Assembly: GCA_046539045.1 (NCBI GenBank)
Contig: JBKHHU010000057.1
Coordinates: forward strand, 1 to 16,764
DNA: 16,764 nt
From: JBKHHU01 sp046539045
Lineage (GTDB): Bacteria > Planctomycetota > Phycisphaerae > SM23-33
Direction: 5' to 3'
The notes under the pieces are model-generated. The model saw nothing but the letters and a program-made list of their open reading frames with translations, searched no databases and had not been told where the DNA came from. Below are positions 1 through 7,662 of this stretch, piece after piece (within the stretch, counting starts at the first letter, position 1; each line of letters begins with the position of its first letter). Made by a program: the position numbers and the translations under genes.

Positions 1-320
<320 letters not shown>

Positions 321-322
321 CA

Positions 323-349
323 TTTATCCTCGGCTTGGCCGAGTATAAA
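323..349 (+). other. Hairpin at the 23S 3' end / spacer
   Basis: The CTCGGC (329-334) and GCCGAG (338-343) arms pair around a TTG loop. The stem can extend with TTTAT (323-327) against ATAAA (345-349) across one mismatch. Its position just after mature 23S suggests an rRNA maturation signal. No T-tract follows, so it is not a terminator. Confidence 0.5.
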
Positions 350-413
350 AGCAGCTTGATTAACGTGATTCGGTAATCGCTTTTGCCGATACTATCCCTG
401 TGCAACATATACT

Positions 414-443
414 GCTGCACCCAGCCGACAGGTTGGGTGCAGC
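414..443 (+). other. 10-bp perfect hairpin directly before 5S rRNA
   Basis: GCTGCACCCA (414-423) is perfectly complementary to TGGGTGCAGC (434-443), with a 10-nt loop. It abuts the 5' end of the 5S gene and lacks a T-tract. It therefore more likely marks a processing site in the rRNA precursor than a terminator. No tRNA is present in the 23S-5S spacer. Confidence 0.55.
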
Positions 444-444
444 T

Positions 445-555
<111 letters not shown>

Positions 556-560
556 TTATG

Positions 561-593
561 AAAAACCCCCGGGTAATCTGTCCGGGGGTTTTT
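561..593 (+). terminator. Rho-independent terminator of the rRNA operon
   Basis: AAAAACCCCCGG (561-572) and CCGGGGGTTTTT (582-593) are perfectly complementary (12 bp, GC core, 9-nt loop). The 3' arm ends in five T residues. It sits 8 nt after 5S. Confidence 0.95.
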
Positions 594-616
594 CATTGCG
601 CCCACCGCGGTGTCTG

Positions 617-645
617 TTGACTTGAGCCGCCACCGTGCATAGCAT
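617..645 (+). promoter_or_regulatory. Predicted sigma70-type promoter of the EF-hand gene
   Basis: TTGACT (617-622), then a 17-bp spacer, then TAGCAT (640-645). It lies between the rRNA terminator and the ATG at 695, giving a leader of about 43 nt. The -35 is good and the -10 moderate. The ribosome binding site is weak (only GGA just before ATG). Confidence 0.4.
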
Positions 646-694
646 AATTCGTCTGCTGGAAAGAACTTATTGACCTGCTCTCCCGAGAATTGGA

Positions 695-2878
695 ATGAGC
701 GACTCGCATCATCCTATCTTTGACAGGCTCGGCCGGTCGTATCATCTGCGAATCGCCGACGCCTCAGATCTTCAGACCGCTCTACATCTCGACAACGCTC
801 ACTGGGTTTCCACCAGTGCGCCGATCAACTCGCTCAATCTGGACCGGACCTTCCTGGAACTCATTGACGCCGACGGTGATGGCAGGATCCTCTGCGACGA
901 CGTCCGCGCCTGCATCCGCTGGCTCCTGGATACTTTGTCCGATTACAGCGGTATTGACTGCCGGAGCGATGTCCTGCGTTTCGATTCGGTAGCAGGAGAC
1001 TCGACCGACGGTCGCCTGATTCTGGATGCTTCCCGGCGAATTCTGAGGCAAATGGCGCCAGGGGACGCAGATTCGTCGGTCTCGCTAAGCCAGGTGCGAC
1101 AGGTCAGACGCGAGATCGAAAGCAAGCCGGTCAGCGAAATGGGAGTGGTGCTACCTGATGCTGCCGACGATGAGGAGATCAGGCAGTTCCTTCTGGACGT
1201 TCGCGGTTCAGTCGGTGGAGCCCCGCACCCCAGCGGCGAGAATGGGGTTTCCGAAAATATCCTGCAAATCTTTCTTAATGAAACTCGGGCCTATCTGGAG
1301 TGGATCGCTCGCGGCGACATCCCCGAGGGGCAGCAGTCCACCGAGATCATGGTGCTTGGGGAAGAGACGCCGGAAGCTTTCCAACAAGTTTCGTGGCTGC
1401 GAGAGAAGATTGATCGGTATTTTGCCCAATGCCAGGCCGTGGATTTTCGCGGCGACCTCGCCGCCCGGATGGGACCTTCCGAAGACGAACTGAGAAATAC
1501 GGACTATGACTCGCCGGAGTCCATCCGGAATCTGATGGCCGAGAGCCCAATCGCCATTCCCCGGGCGGATCGAGTCCTGGTCTACCAGGAGAATATCAAT
1601 CCGTATTACGCTCAGCCGATCCGTAGACTGATGTCCGAGGTGGCAGAAAAGCTTCTCGGCGAATTGTCCGGGCAGATCACGCAATCGCAGTGGGAAGCGC
1701 TTTGTCAGGAAGTCGCCGCTTTCGGATCATGGAAGTCAGCCAAGAGCGGGGCAGCCGTCGAGTCTCTCGGCAGAGAAAAGCTGAGCCACTATCTGGATGA
1801 GAGATTCGCGACAGCCACACGCGAGTTGATATCCCATCGCCAGGAAACGGCCCTTGAACTGGACAGCGTCAGGCTGGTTGAGAAACTCATCCTCCTTCAG
1901 GCGAACATGATCCGCCTGACCAATAACTTCGTGTCGTTCCCGGAATTGTACAGCCACCATCTGCGGGCCTCTTTCGAGCTTGGCACGCTGATCATGGACG
2001 GGCGGCGGTTCAATCTGGCGGTTCGCGTGAACGATCTGGCCGAACATTCCGCAGTGGCTCGAAACAGCAACATGTACGTCCTGTATGCGGAGGTATCTCG
2101 CCCGGTCAAGCAGGACAAGATCACCATCGCATCGCCGGTAACGTATGGGGGCAAGTGGAATCTCGCGGTCGGCAAACGTGGGGTCTTTGAGAGATTGGAC
2201 GGCGAAATTCTGGATGCGCGGATCGTGCAGATCATCGAGAATCCTATCAGTCTCCGGGAAGCCTTCTGGGCACCGTTCCGACGAATCGGAAAACTGATTA
2301 CCGGGAAGATAGAATCGATCACAGCCGAGGCGGAGAAGAAGCTGGATCTTCAGACGGGGCAGGCTGTTACGACGGTTCAAGGGGCTGCCGAGCAAAAGCC
2401 CGAGCCGAAAACCTCGGCCGGGTTCCTGGTGGGGGGCGGCGTGGCGATCGCCGCGCTAGGGTCCGCAGTCGCATACATTACGAAAACGTTCTCCCAGACC
2501 CCGTGGCCGGCGATCTTGATAGGGGTTCTTGCGGCCGTTCTGGCGGTCATTCTGCCTACGTCGATCATCGCGTTTCTGAAGTTGCGTCAGCGCGATCTGA
2601 GTTCCATTCTTGAAGGAACCGGCTGGGCGATCAACGCGCGGATGCGACTGTCACGCCGGCAGAGCAAACATTTTTCGCAGAAACCTGCCTATCCCGCCGG
2701 TTCGCGGGGCATTCGGGACCTCCGCTGGTTGCTGGGCGTCGGTGTGATTCTGGTCGTCTTGTCACTGGGTGGGTGGCTGGGGTATAGGGCATACCGCAAA
2801 TACATCGCACCGGAGCCTGCAGCGACAGCAACCCAGCCGTCGACCCAGCCAGCCTCTGCCGAAACACAGCCGGAGTAG
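695..2878 (+). CDS. EF-hand protein with three C-terminal transmembrane segments, function unknown
   Basis: This 727-residue protein belongs to no family I can name. A canonical EF-hand calcium loop, DADGDGRILCDD, spans residues 58-69 with Asp at positions 1, 3, 5 and 12, Gly at 6 and Ile at 8. No second clear EF-hand is visible. Residues ~70-570 look soluble and largely helical, without an enzyme motif I recognise. Hydrophobic spans are at about 576-595, 604-629 and 678-697. The basic segment between the second and third spans (around ILEGTGWAINARMRLSRR) suggests that loop is cytoplasmic. The last 20 residues are a Thr/Gln/Pro/Ala tail typical of Phycisphaerae proteins. No signal peptide is present, so the large N-terminal part is probably cytoplasmic and tail-anchored. 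It is a single gene with no obvious operon partner, between the rRNA operon and the mannosidase gene. Confidence 0.85.
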   Translation: MSDSHHPIFDRLGRSYHLRIADASDLQTALHLDNAHWVSTSAPINSLNLDRTFLELIDADGDGRILCDDVRACIRWLLDTLSDYSGIDCRSDVLRFDSVAGDSTDGRLILDASRRILRQMAPGDADSSVSLSQVRQVRREIESKPVSEMGVVLPDAADDEEIRQFLLDVRGSVGGAPHPSGENGVSENILQIFLNETRAYLEWIARGDIPEGQQSTEIMVLGEETPEAFQQVSWLREKIDRYFAQCQAVDFRGDLAARMGPSEDELRNTDYDSPESIRNLMAESPIAIPRADRVLVYQENINPYYAQPIRRLMSEVAEKLLGELSGQITQSQWEALCQEVAAFGSWKSAKSGAAVESLGREKLSHYLDERFATATRELISHRQETALELDSVRLVEKLILLQANMIRLTNNFVSFPELYSHHLRASFELGTLIMDGRRFNLAVRVNDLAEHSAVARNSNMYVLYAEVSRPVKQDKITIASPVTYGGKWNLAVGKRGVFERLDGEILDARIVQIIENPISLREAFWAPFRRIGKLITGKIESITAEAEKKLDLQTGQAVTTVQGAAEQKPEPKTSAGFLVGGGVAIAALGSAVAYITKTFSQTPWPAILIGVLAAVLAVILPTSIIAFLKLRQRDLSSILEGTGWAINARMRLSRRQSKHFSQKPAYPAGSRGIRDLRWLLGVGVILVVLSLGGWLGYRAYRKYIAPEPAATATQPSTQPASAETQPE

Positions 2879-2912
2879 TCGCGCAGGGGCACATCTTGGC
2901 GCTTTCAGACTG

Positions 2913-2941
2913 TTGCCTTCAGTGAACTTCCCGTTTACATT
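2913..2941 (+). promoter_or_regulatory. Predicted promoter of the alpha-mannosidase gene
   Basis: TTGCCT (2913-2918), a 17-bp spacer and TACATT (2936-2941). It is the only good hexamer pair in the 89-131 nt gap behind the EF-hand gene. Transcription would start near 2948, leaving a leader of about 60 nt before the ATG at 3010. Confidence 0.45.
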
Positions 2942-2957
2942 GTCCCGACACGAAAAC

Positions 2958-2975
2958 GCCTGCGCCGATGCAGGC
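2958..2975 (+). other. Small leader hairpin enclosing an unused ATG
   Basis: GCCTGC (2958-2963) and GCAGGC (2970-2975) pair perfectly around GCCGAT. The in-frame ATG at 2968 straddles the loop and 3' arm and has no ribosome binding site. This supports translation starting at 3010. Confidence 0.35.
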
Positions 2976-3009
2976 AGAATTCCGCTTTGATCAGATAGGA
3001 ACCGCAGTT

Positions 3010-6000
3010 ATGTCTTTGACCGGCGAATGGGCCGACCGAGTTCAGAAATGGCGAAAACACCTTCAGGAGTTGTTCTATGCGCCTCTGGGGGAGGTCGAAC
3101 TTGAGGGTTTTGTGACAGCCGAGCAGTTGTCGCTGGAGGAGGCAGTTCAGGGAGACTTCCAGCCCATGCCTCCGGGGACGAGGTGGGGCAGTCAGAATGA
3201 CTACGGATGGTTCCGCACCACGGTGACATTGCCTCCAGAAGCCGAGGGCAAGCGGATTGTTTTCCATACCGGCATGGAAAACGAATGTCTCTTGTTCGTG
3301 AACGGCAAGGCGGCTGGGTCTCGATCCAGACCGCGTCCCGAACTGACGCTGACCCGCGAGGGTGAGCCCGGAAAAACCTTCGACATCGTGATCGAAGCGT
3401 ATAGGGATCATGGACTTCGGAAGTCGCACGCGCCCTTCGTCCCGCACGGAACGGACTCGATCCCGCCAGATTTCCTGCCCGACTGGCCGATTCAGAAAAG
3501 CACGTACGGCGTCTGGCGAGAACCGGTGTTCCAGGCGTGGCTGGATTTCGAAACCTTGGTCCAGATCCGCCACAACATCGATCCGGAGTCGCTACGGGTA
3601 ATGAAGATCGACGAGGCGGTAAAGAAGTTCACAACCATTGTGGACTGGGAGCTTCCGCCCGAACAGTTCGAGCAGACCTGCCGCGAGGGCTCCGAGCTTC
3701 TGAAACCGCTTCTGGAATGCGCGAACGGTTCAACAGCTCCGGAGTTTTTCGCCTTCGGGCACGGGCATCTGGATACTGCCTGGCTCTGGCCGATCGAGGA
3801 ATCCGAGCGGAAGGCCGCCCGTACGCTGTCCAATCAGCTTTCACTGGCCGAGGAATATCCGGGTTACTGCTTCCTGATGAGCCAGCCTGCTCAGTACGTC
3901 TGGCTGGAGGAGAAGTACCCGGAGCTGTACGAGCGCGTGAAGCAGGCAGTCGCCGACGGAAAAATCATCGCCGACGGGGCAATGTGGGTGGAGGCGGATA
4001 CCAATGTTTCCGGTGGGGAGGCGTTGATTCGCCAATTCATCCACGGGAAGAAGTATTTCCGCGAGAAATTCGGTGTCGAGAGTGAGATGCTGTGGCTCCC
4101 GGACGTGTTCGGCTACACCGGCGCGCTGCCGCAGATCATGGACGGCTGCGGTGTGAAATACTTCTCGACACAGAAGATCTTCTGGAATTATCACGGTGGC
4201 GAGCCGTTCCCGTACAACACGTTCCGGTGGGAGGGTATCGACGGCAGCCAGGTGCTGGTCCACCTGCACAACAACTACAACGCCATGACCAAGCCGGAGG
4301 AGGTCATTGGTCGATGGAAGAACCGCCGCCAGAAGGAAGGGTTTTCGACCTTCCTCTTCCCGTTTGGCCACGGTGATGGCGGTGGAGGCCCGACCCGGAT
4401 CCACGCCGAGTACATGAAGCGCCTTGGAGACTGCGAGGGCGTGCCGCGGATGCGCTACGGCACGCCGCAGGAATTCTTCGAGGATCTCCAGCAGCGCCGG
4501 GAGACAGAGGAGCGATACGTCGGCGAACTCTATTTCCAGGCACATCGCGGGGTGCAGACCTCGCAGGCGAAGACCAAACGCGGCAATCGCAAGAGCGAGA
4601 TCGCTCTGCGGGAGGCGGAGATGTGGTGCGTCGCAGCCGCTGCCGGTGGGAAGTTCACGGTCCCGGCAGAGCAACTGGAGGAAGCATGGAAGCTTGTGCT
4701 GGTCAACCAGTTCCATGACATCCTGCCCGGGTCGTCGATCGCCATGGTCTACGAGCGGGCCGAGCGCGAATATACCCGCGTGCTGGGAATGGCCGACGAA
4801 ACGATCGCCGACGCTGCCGGGAGCCTGACCGACGAGGGTGACGCCATCACTGTCCTGAATTCGCTGAACTGGGACCGGCGAGAACTCGTTGCGTTGCCCG
4901 ACGGCTGGACCGGGGCAAAAGATGCCGAAGGCGATCTGCTCTGCGTTCAGGAGGTCGATGGTGTCAACTACGTCCAGCCGACCGTACCCTCATGCGGCTG
5001 GACCAGCCTCACCCCGGACAAGCCCCGAGACATCTGCGAATCCGGTATCGCCTGCGGTGTGAAGGCCACGCCGAACTCGCTGGAGAACACCGAACTGAAG
5101 GTCCTCTTCGATGAATTCGGTCAGGTGACGAGCATTTTCGACAAAAATGCCAAACGAGAGCTGGCCGACGGCCCGTGCAACAGCCTGAAGATGTACCGCG
5201 ATGTGCCGATGAAGTATGACGCATGGGACATAGACCCGATGTACCGCGACATGCCGGTCGAATTGCCCGAGAAGGCGAACATCGAAGTCGCTACCGAAGG
5301 TAACCTGCTCGGCCGATTGAAGATCACGCGGAAGATTCACAATTCCAGCGTTACGCAGTGGGTTACCCTGAGGCGCGAAAGCCGGCGGCTGGACTTCGAA
5401 ACGACGGTCGATTGGCAGGAGCAGCACAAGCTGCTGAAAGTCAATTTCCCGGTGGATATCCGGTCGCACGAAGCAATCCACGAGATCCAGTTCGGCCATC
5501 TTCGCCGACCGAACCATGAGTCCCGCCAACTGGACAAAGACATGTTCGAGGTCCCGAATCACAAATGGACCGCTCTGGCCGAGGAGAATCGCGGCTGTGC
5601 GGTGATCAATGACTGCAAGTACGGCGTGGACGTGCGGGATAACTCAATCAATCTGACGCTGCTTAAGAGCCCGCAGGCCCCGGCCATGAATGCCGACCGC
5701 GGAATGCAGAAGTTCACCTACAGTTTCTACGCCTGGAACGGTCCGCTGATGAGCAGTGACCTGATCCGGCAAGGGTACAACCTGAATGTCCCGATTCGCA
5801 CGGCCGCCGGGGCGGCCGAGACGAAGTCGCTGCTGCAGACCGACGCCGACAATATCGTCATCGAAGCGGTCAAACCGGCAGAGGACGGCTCGGGCGATGT
5901 GATCGTGCGGCTCTATGAATCGCTACGAAGCGCATGCGACTGTTCGTTGACAATCAACCTGCCGGTCGAGTCGGTCGATGAGACCGACATGCTGGAAGAG

Positions 6001-6093
6001 AAAGTCAGCCAAAGACTGACGTTAGCGAACGGCGGCGTGCAACTCAGCTTCCGGCCGTTCGAAATCAAGACGCTACGGTTGCGGAATAGATGA
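3010..6093 (+). CDS. Alpha-mannosidase, glycoside hydrolase family 38 (cytosolic MAN2C1/Ams1-like)
   Basis: It hydrolyses terminal alpha-linked mannose with retention, using a nucleophilic Asp and a divalent metal (family knowledge). It has 1027 residues from the chosen start, close to the ~1040 of the cytosolic MAN2C1/Ams1 type. The metal and active-site motifs are intact: GHGHLDTAWLWP with H251, H253 and D255; LWLPDVFGYTG with nucleophile D365; and NQFHDILPGSS with H569. An N-terminal beta domain precedes the catalytic barrel, and the part after about residue 620 is the C-terminal beta-sandwich region. No signal peptide is visible, so it is probably cytoplasmic and acts on imported manno-oligosaccharides or on free glycans. 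The start at 3010 is preferred over the in-frame ATG at 2968 because AGGA (2997-3000) lies 9 nt before it. It is monocistronic: its own promoter lies upstream and a strong terminator follows. Specific linkage preference cannot be read from sequence. Confidence 0.95.
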   Translation: MSLTGEWADRVQKWRKHLQELFYAPLGEVELEGFVTAEQLSLEEAVQGDFQPMPPGTRWGSQNDYGWFRTTVTLPPEAEGKRIVFHTGMENECLLFVNGKAAGSRSRPRPELTLTREGEPGKTFDIVIEAYRDHGLRKSHAPFVPHGTDSIPPDFLPDWPIQKSTYGVWREPVFQAWLDFETLVQIRHNIDPESLRVMKIDEAVKKFTTIVDWELPPEQFEQTCREGSELLKPLLECANGSTAPEFFAFGHGHLDTAWLWPIEESERKAARTLSNQLSLAEEYPGYCFLMSQPAQYVWLEEKYPELYERVKQAVADGKIIADGAMWVEADTNVSGGEALIRQFIHGKKYFREKFGVESEMLWLPDVFGYTGALPQIMDGCGVKYFSTQKIFWNYHGGEPFPYNTFRWEGIDGSQVLVHLHNNYNAMTKPEEVIGRWKNRRQKEGFSTFLFPFGHGDGGGGPTRIHAEYMKRLGDCEGVPRMRYGTPQEFFEDLQQRRETEERYVGELYFQAHRGVQTSQAKTKRGNRKSEIALREAEMWCVAAAAGGKFTVPAEQLEEAWKLVLVNQFHDILPGSSIAMVYERAEREYTRVLGMADETIADAAGSLTDEGDAITVLNSLNWDRRELVALPDGWTGAKDAEGDLLCVQEVDGVNYVQPTVPSCGWTSLTPDKPRDICESGIACGVKATPNSLENTELKVLFDEFGQVTSIFDKNAKRELADGPCNSLKMYRDVPMKYDAWDIDPMYRDMPVELPEKANIEVATEGNLLGRLKITRKIHNSSVTQWVTLRRESRRLDFETTVDWQEQHKLLKVNFPVDIRSHEAIHEIQFGHLRRPNHESRQLDKDMFEVPNHKWTALAEENRGCAVINDCKYGVDVRDNSINLTLLKSPQAPAMNADRGMQKFTYSFYAWNGPLMSSDLIRQGYNLNVPIRTAAGAAETKSLLQTDADNIVIEAVKPAEDGSGDVIVRLYESLRSACDCSLTINLPVESVDETDMLEEKVSQRLTLANGGVQLSFRPFEIKTLRLRNR

Positions 6094-6119
6094 CCGGGCA
6101 GCGCAGCCCATACGGAACA

Positions 6120-6170
6120 GGAAAGGCCGGGATGGTTAGCTACCGTACCCGGCCTTTCCGTTTCTGTTTC
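6120..6170 (+). terminator. Intrinsic terminator of the alpha-mannosidase gene
   Basis: GGAAAGGCCGGG (6120-6131) pairs perfectly with CCCGGCCTTTCC (6148-6159). A T-rich stretch, GTTTCTGTTTC, follows. It begins 27 nt after the mannosidase stop codon. Confidence 0.9.
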
Positions 6171-6173
6171 GCT

Positions 6174-6370
6174 GGGCTCGAGGAGCTTTTCCGCGGCATC
6201 GTCGTCGCTCGGATGGCGTATCCGACCAGCAAGCTCAAGACGATCGACTACCTGTACCGCTACCAAGGCAAGACCGTGTCGGTTCAGGAGGTCTATCGCT
6301 TTCTTGATCGCCTCAACGAGTAGTATGCCCGGCAGGCCCAACGGATGGCCTACCAGCACTCCCGCCGCAT
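6174..6370 (+). pseudogene. IS1634-type transposase fragment
   Basis: Only a short internal piece of a transposase survives. The frame reads LEELFRGIVVARMAYPTSKL, then KTIDYLYRYQGKTVSVQEVY and RFLDRLNE, a stop (6321-6323), and then AQRMAYQHSRRI in the same frame. This matches the region of IS1634-family transposases where LF..LV.AR..YP.SKLKT.DYL.RYQG is followed by a Y/H-containing helix before the DDE domain (recalled family pattern). The N-terminal ~80 residues and the entire catalytic domain are missing. There is no start codon or ribosome binding site of its own: the similarity begins right after the mannosidase terminator. The right end merges with the intron fragment at about 6355-6375. 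It is non-functional. Confidence 0.65.
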
Positions 6371-6596
6371 CTACGCCGCCGCGTTCCGGATGACTTCGGA
6401 CTTCGAGTCTTCTGGCCCTCTCGCCCGCGCGACGCCGCCTTGTATGCGATTCCTGTTCGTCGGGCCGCAGCTTTGCCTGCAGCTTCCTTCAGACCCCGCC
6501 TCGCGGCGGCAGCCCTTGCTGTTCGGCTAACGGTTCCTGTCATCAAGGCCCGTAGAGGACTTACATCTCCAAGTCAACGCGCCGTGCCCGGCGCAC
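6360..6596 (-). mobile_element. 5' fragment of a bacterial group II intron (domain I)
   Basis: Read on the minus strand from 6596, the sequence begins GTGCGCCGGGCACGG, fitting the GUGYG 5' end of group II introns. It continues with the blocks AAGTCCTCTACGGGCCTTG, GGAACCGTTAGCCGA, CGAGGCGGGGTCTGAAGGAA and CGACGAACAGGAATCGCAT, which I recall as the conserved domain I start of many bacterial introns that encode a reverse transcriptase. Only about 200-240 nt remain: no reverse-transcriptase gene, no domain V and no 3' end are present, so it cannot splice. The left limit is uncertain. The intron 5' end lies 3 nt beyond the U-tract of the ferritin terminator and in the same orientation, the site preference known for class C introns. 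Confidence 0.75.
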
Positions 6597-6599
6597 CAG

Positions 6600-6630
6600 A
6601 AAAACGGGGGCGCCTTTGCAGACGCCCCCG
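6600..6630 (-). terminator. Intrinsic terminator of the ferritin gene / end of the stress island
   Basis: On the minus strand CGGGGGCG (6630-6623) pairs with CGCCCCCG (6612-6605), and five T residues follow (6604-6600). It lies 32 nt after the ferritin stop codon. Confidence 0.9.
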
Positions 6631-6661
6631 ATCGAAGCATAGGCAGATTGTCGCCGGATTG

Positions 6662-7177
6662 CTATTCGCCTTCGTCGGCACCGGAAGTGAAGGTCCTGTT
6701 GCCGAGTTCCTGGTTCAGCATGTACACCGCGTGCGGGGAGTCCTGAACCCATTTGAGTTTCTGGACGACCTCGTCGGCCGACGCTTCTTCCTCCACCTGC
6801 TCGGTCACGAACCACTGCAGGAAGATCTCCGAAGCGTTGTCATTGGCCTCGCGGGCGGTTTTGACCAGGTCATCGATCAGGGCCGTGACCTTCGTCTCGT
6901 GCTCGTAGGCGTCCTGGAAGGCTTCCAGCGGCGAGTTCCAGTCGGTCTTCGGCGCTTCAATTGCGGTCAGTTTGACCCGTCCGCCGCGCTCGTTGATGAA
7001 GTCGAAGAACTTCTGGGCGTGGGTCGTCTCTTCCATCGCCTGGACCTTCATCCATGCGGAGAACCCGTCGAGGTCTTCCGACTCGAAGTACGCAGCCATC
7101 GACTGATACAGATACGCCGAATACAGTTCGGCGTTGATCTGCTTGTTCATTGCCTGCTCTACGTTTTCGTTGATCAT
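6662..7177 (-). CDS. ftnA: Bacterial non-heme ferritin (FtnA type)
   Basis: It stores iron in a 24-subunit shell and oxidises Fe(II) at a diiron ferroxidase centre in the cytoplasm. The 171 residues are the usual length. Ferroxidase ligands align with E. coli FtnA numbering: E17, E50 and H53 (in MEETTH), E94, and E126-Q127 followed by E129/E130 (TEQVEEE). No heme-ligand Met pattern typical of bacterioferritin is apparent. The start is supported by GAGGAG about 9 nt before the ATG. It lies 41 nt downstream of desulfoferrodoxin on the same strand with no terminator between them, so the two are probably co-transcribed. The pairing makes sense because superoxide reductase produces peroxide, which is harmful with free Fe(II). 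The unit ends in a strong terminator. Confidence 0.95.
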   Translation of the reverse strand: MINENVEQAMNKQINAELYSAYLYQSMAAYFESEDLDGFSAWMKVQAMEETTHAQKFFDFINERGGRVKLTAIEAPKTDWNSPLEAFQDAYEHETKVTALIDDLVKTAREANDNASEIFLQWFVTEQVEEEASADEVVQKLKWVQDSPHAVYMLNQELGNRTFTSGADEGE

Positions 7178-7218
7178 TCTGAGGTACTCCTCGTTGCGCT
7201 TTCTGTATGCGTAGCGGC

Positions 7219-7596
7219 TCAGGCTTTCCAGAGTCCGTGCACGTTGCAGAACTCCCGGGCGCTGACGTCCGCGCCCTTGACGGGGAAAACCGCTACCGGC
7301 TCATCGCCGGGTTTCAGGTATTGCTTGAAGGTCTTGCCGTCGACCAGCAACTCGATCCATTGGATGAAATGCTGCTGTTCCATCGGGTGCAGCGTCGAAC
7401 CGACGGTGACCTTCGTGCCCTCATCGACCTCTTCGATGATCGGCACGTGCTTCTCAGTGGAAGAGTCGGCGGTTTTGGCTTCCATCTTCTTCATTGGCTC
7501 GCCGCAGCAGATCATCTCGCCGGCTCCGCCGTCGCAGACCTCCGCCACGATACCGCACACCATACACTTGTAGACTTCCAGCTTTTGAGTCGCCAT
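7219..7596 (-). CDS. dfx: Desulfoferrodoxin (class I superoxide reductase, 2Fe-SOR)
   Basis: It reduces superoxide to hydrogen peroxide without releasing oxygen, the typical anaerobe alternative to superoxide dismutase; electrons usually come from rubredoxin. It has 125 residues. The N-terminal desulforedoxin domain holds the FeCys4 centre (C11, C14, C30, C31). The C-terminal SOR domain holds the catalytic Fe ligands H50, H70, H76, C117 and H120, plus the conserved E48-K49 pair. All metal ligands are present, so it should be active. AGAAGGAG lies 8 nt before the ATG. It has its own promoter, which carries a possible PerR/Fur box, and is followed by ferritin. No stand-alone rubredoxin gene is nearby; the rubrerythrin upstream has a rubredoxin-like domain. 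Confidence 0.97.
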   Translation of the reverse strand: MATQKLEVYKCMVCGIVAEVCDGGAGEMICCGEPMKKMEAKTADSSTEKHVPIIEEVDEGTKVTVGSTLHPMEQQHFIQWIELLVDGKTFKQYLKPGDEPVAVFPVKGADVSAREFCNVHGLWKA

Positions 7597-7633
7597 GGAT
7601 TCGGCTCCTTCTGTTTCGTTAGGATGAACGTAA

Positions 7634-7662
7634 ATTATATTGAATAGATATCTTACATCTAA
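7634..7662 (-). promoter_or_regulatory. Predicted dfx-ftn promoter
   Basis: On the minus strand a perfect TATAAT (7639-7634) lies 17 bp after a weak TTAGAT (7662-7657). The TAG stop codon of tpx (7661-7659) is inside the -35 hexamer. Transcription would begin near 7627, leaving a ~30-nt leader with a good ribosome binding site. Confidence 0.5.
7635..7649. promoter_or_regulatory. Possible PerR/Fur operator over the dfx -10
   Basis: TTATATT-G-AATAGAT fits the 7-1-7 form of Fur-superfamily sites (PerR consensus TTATAAT-N-ATTATAA) at 10 of 14 positions. It overlaps the -10 element, where a repressor would act. The region is AT-rich, so a chance match is possible. Confidence 0.35.

Noticed and set aside
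2968..3009. Upstream ATG for the mannosidase
   Set aside because: No ribosome binding site and it sits in a hairpin; the ATG at 3010 has AGGA at 9 nt.
6440..6530. Small plus-strand protein starting MRFLFVGPQL
   Set aside because: This is the antisense translation of the conserved group II intron 5' region, often mis-annotated as a hypothetical protein.
6440..7573. 377-codon plus-strand open frame
   Set aside because: It spans the intron remnant, a terminator and the antisense strand of ferritin and desulfoferrodoxin.
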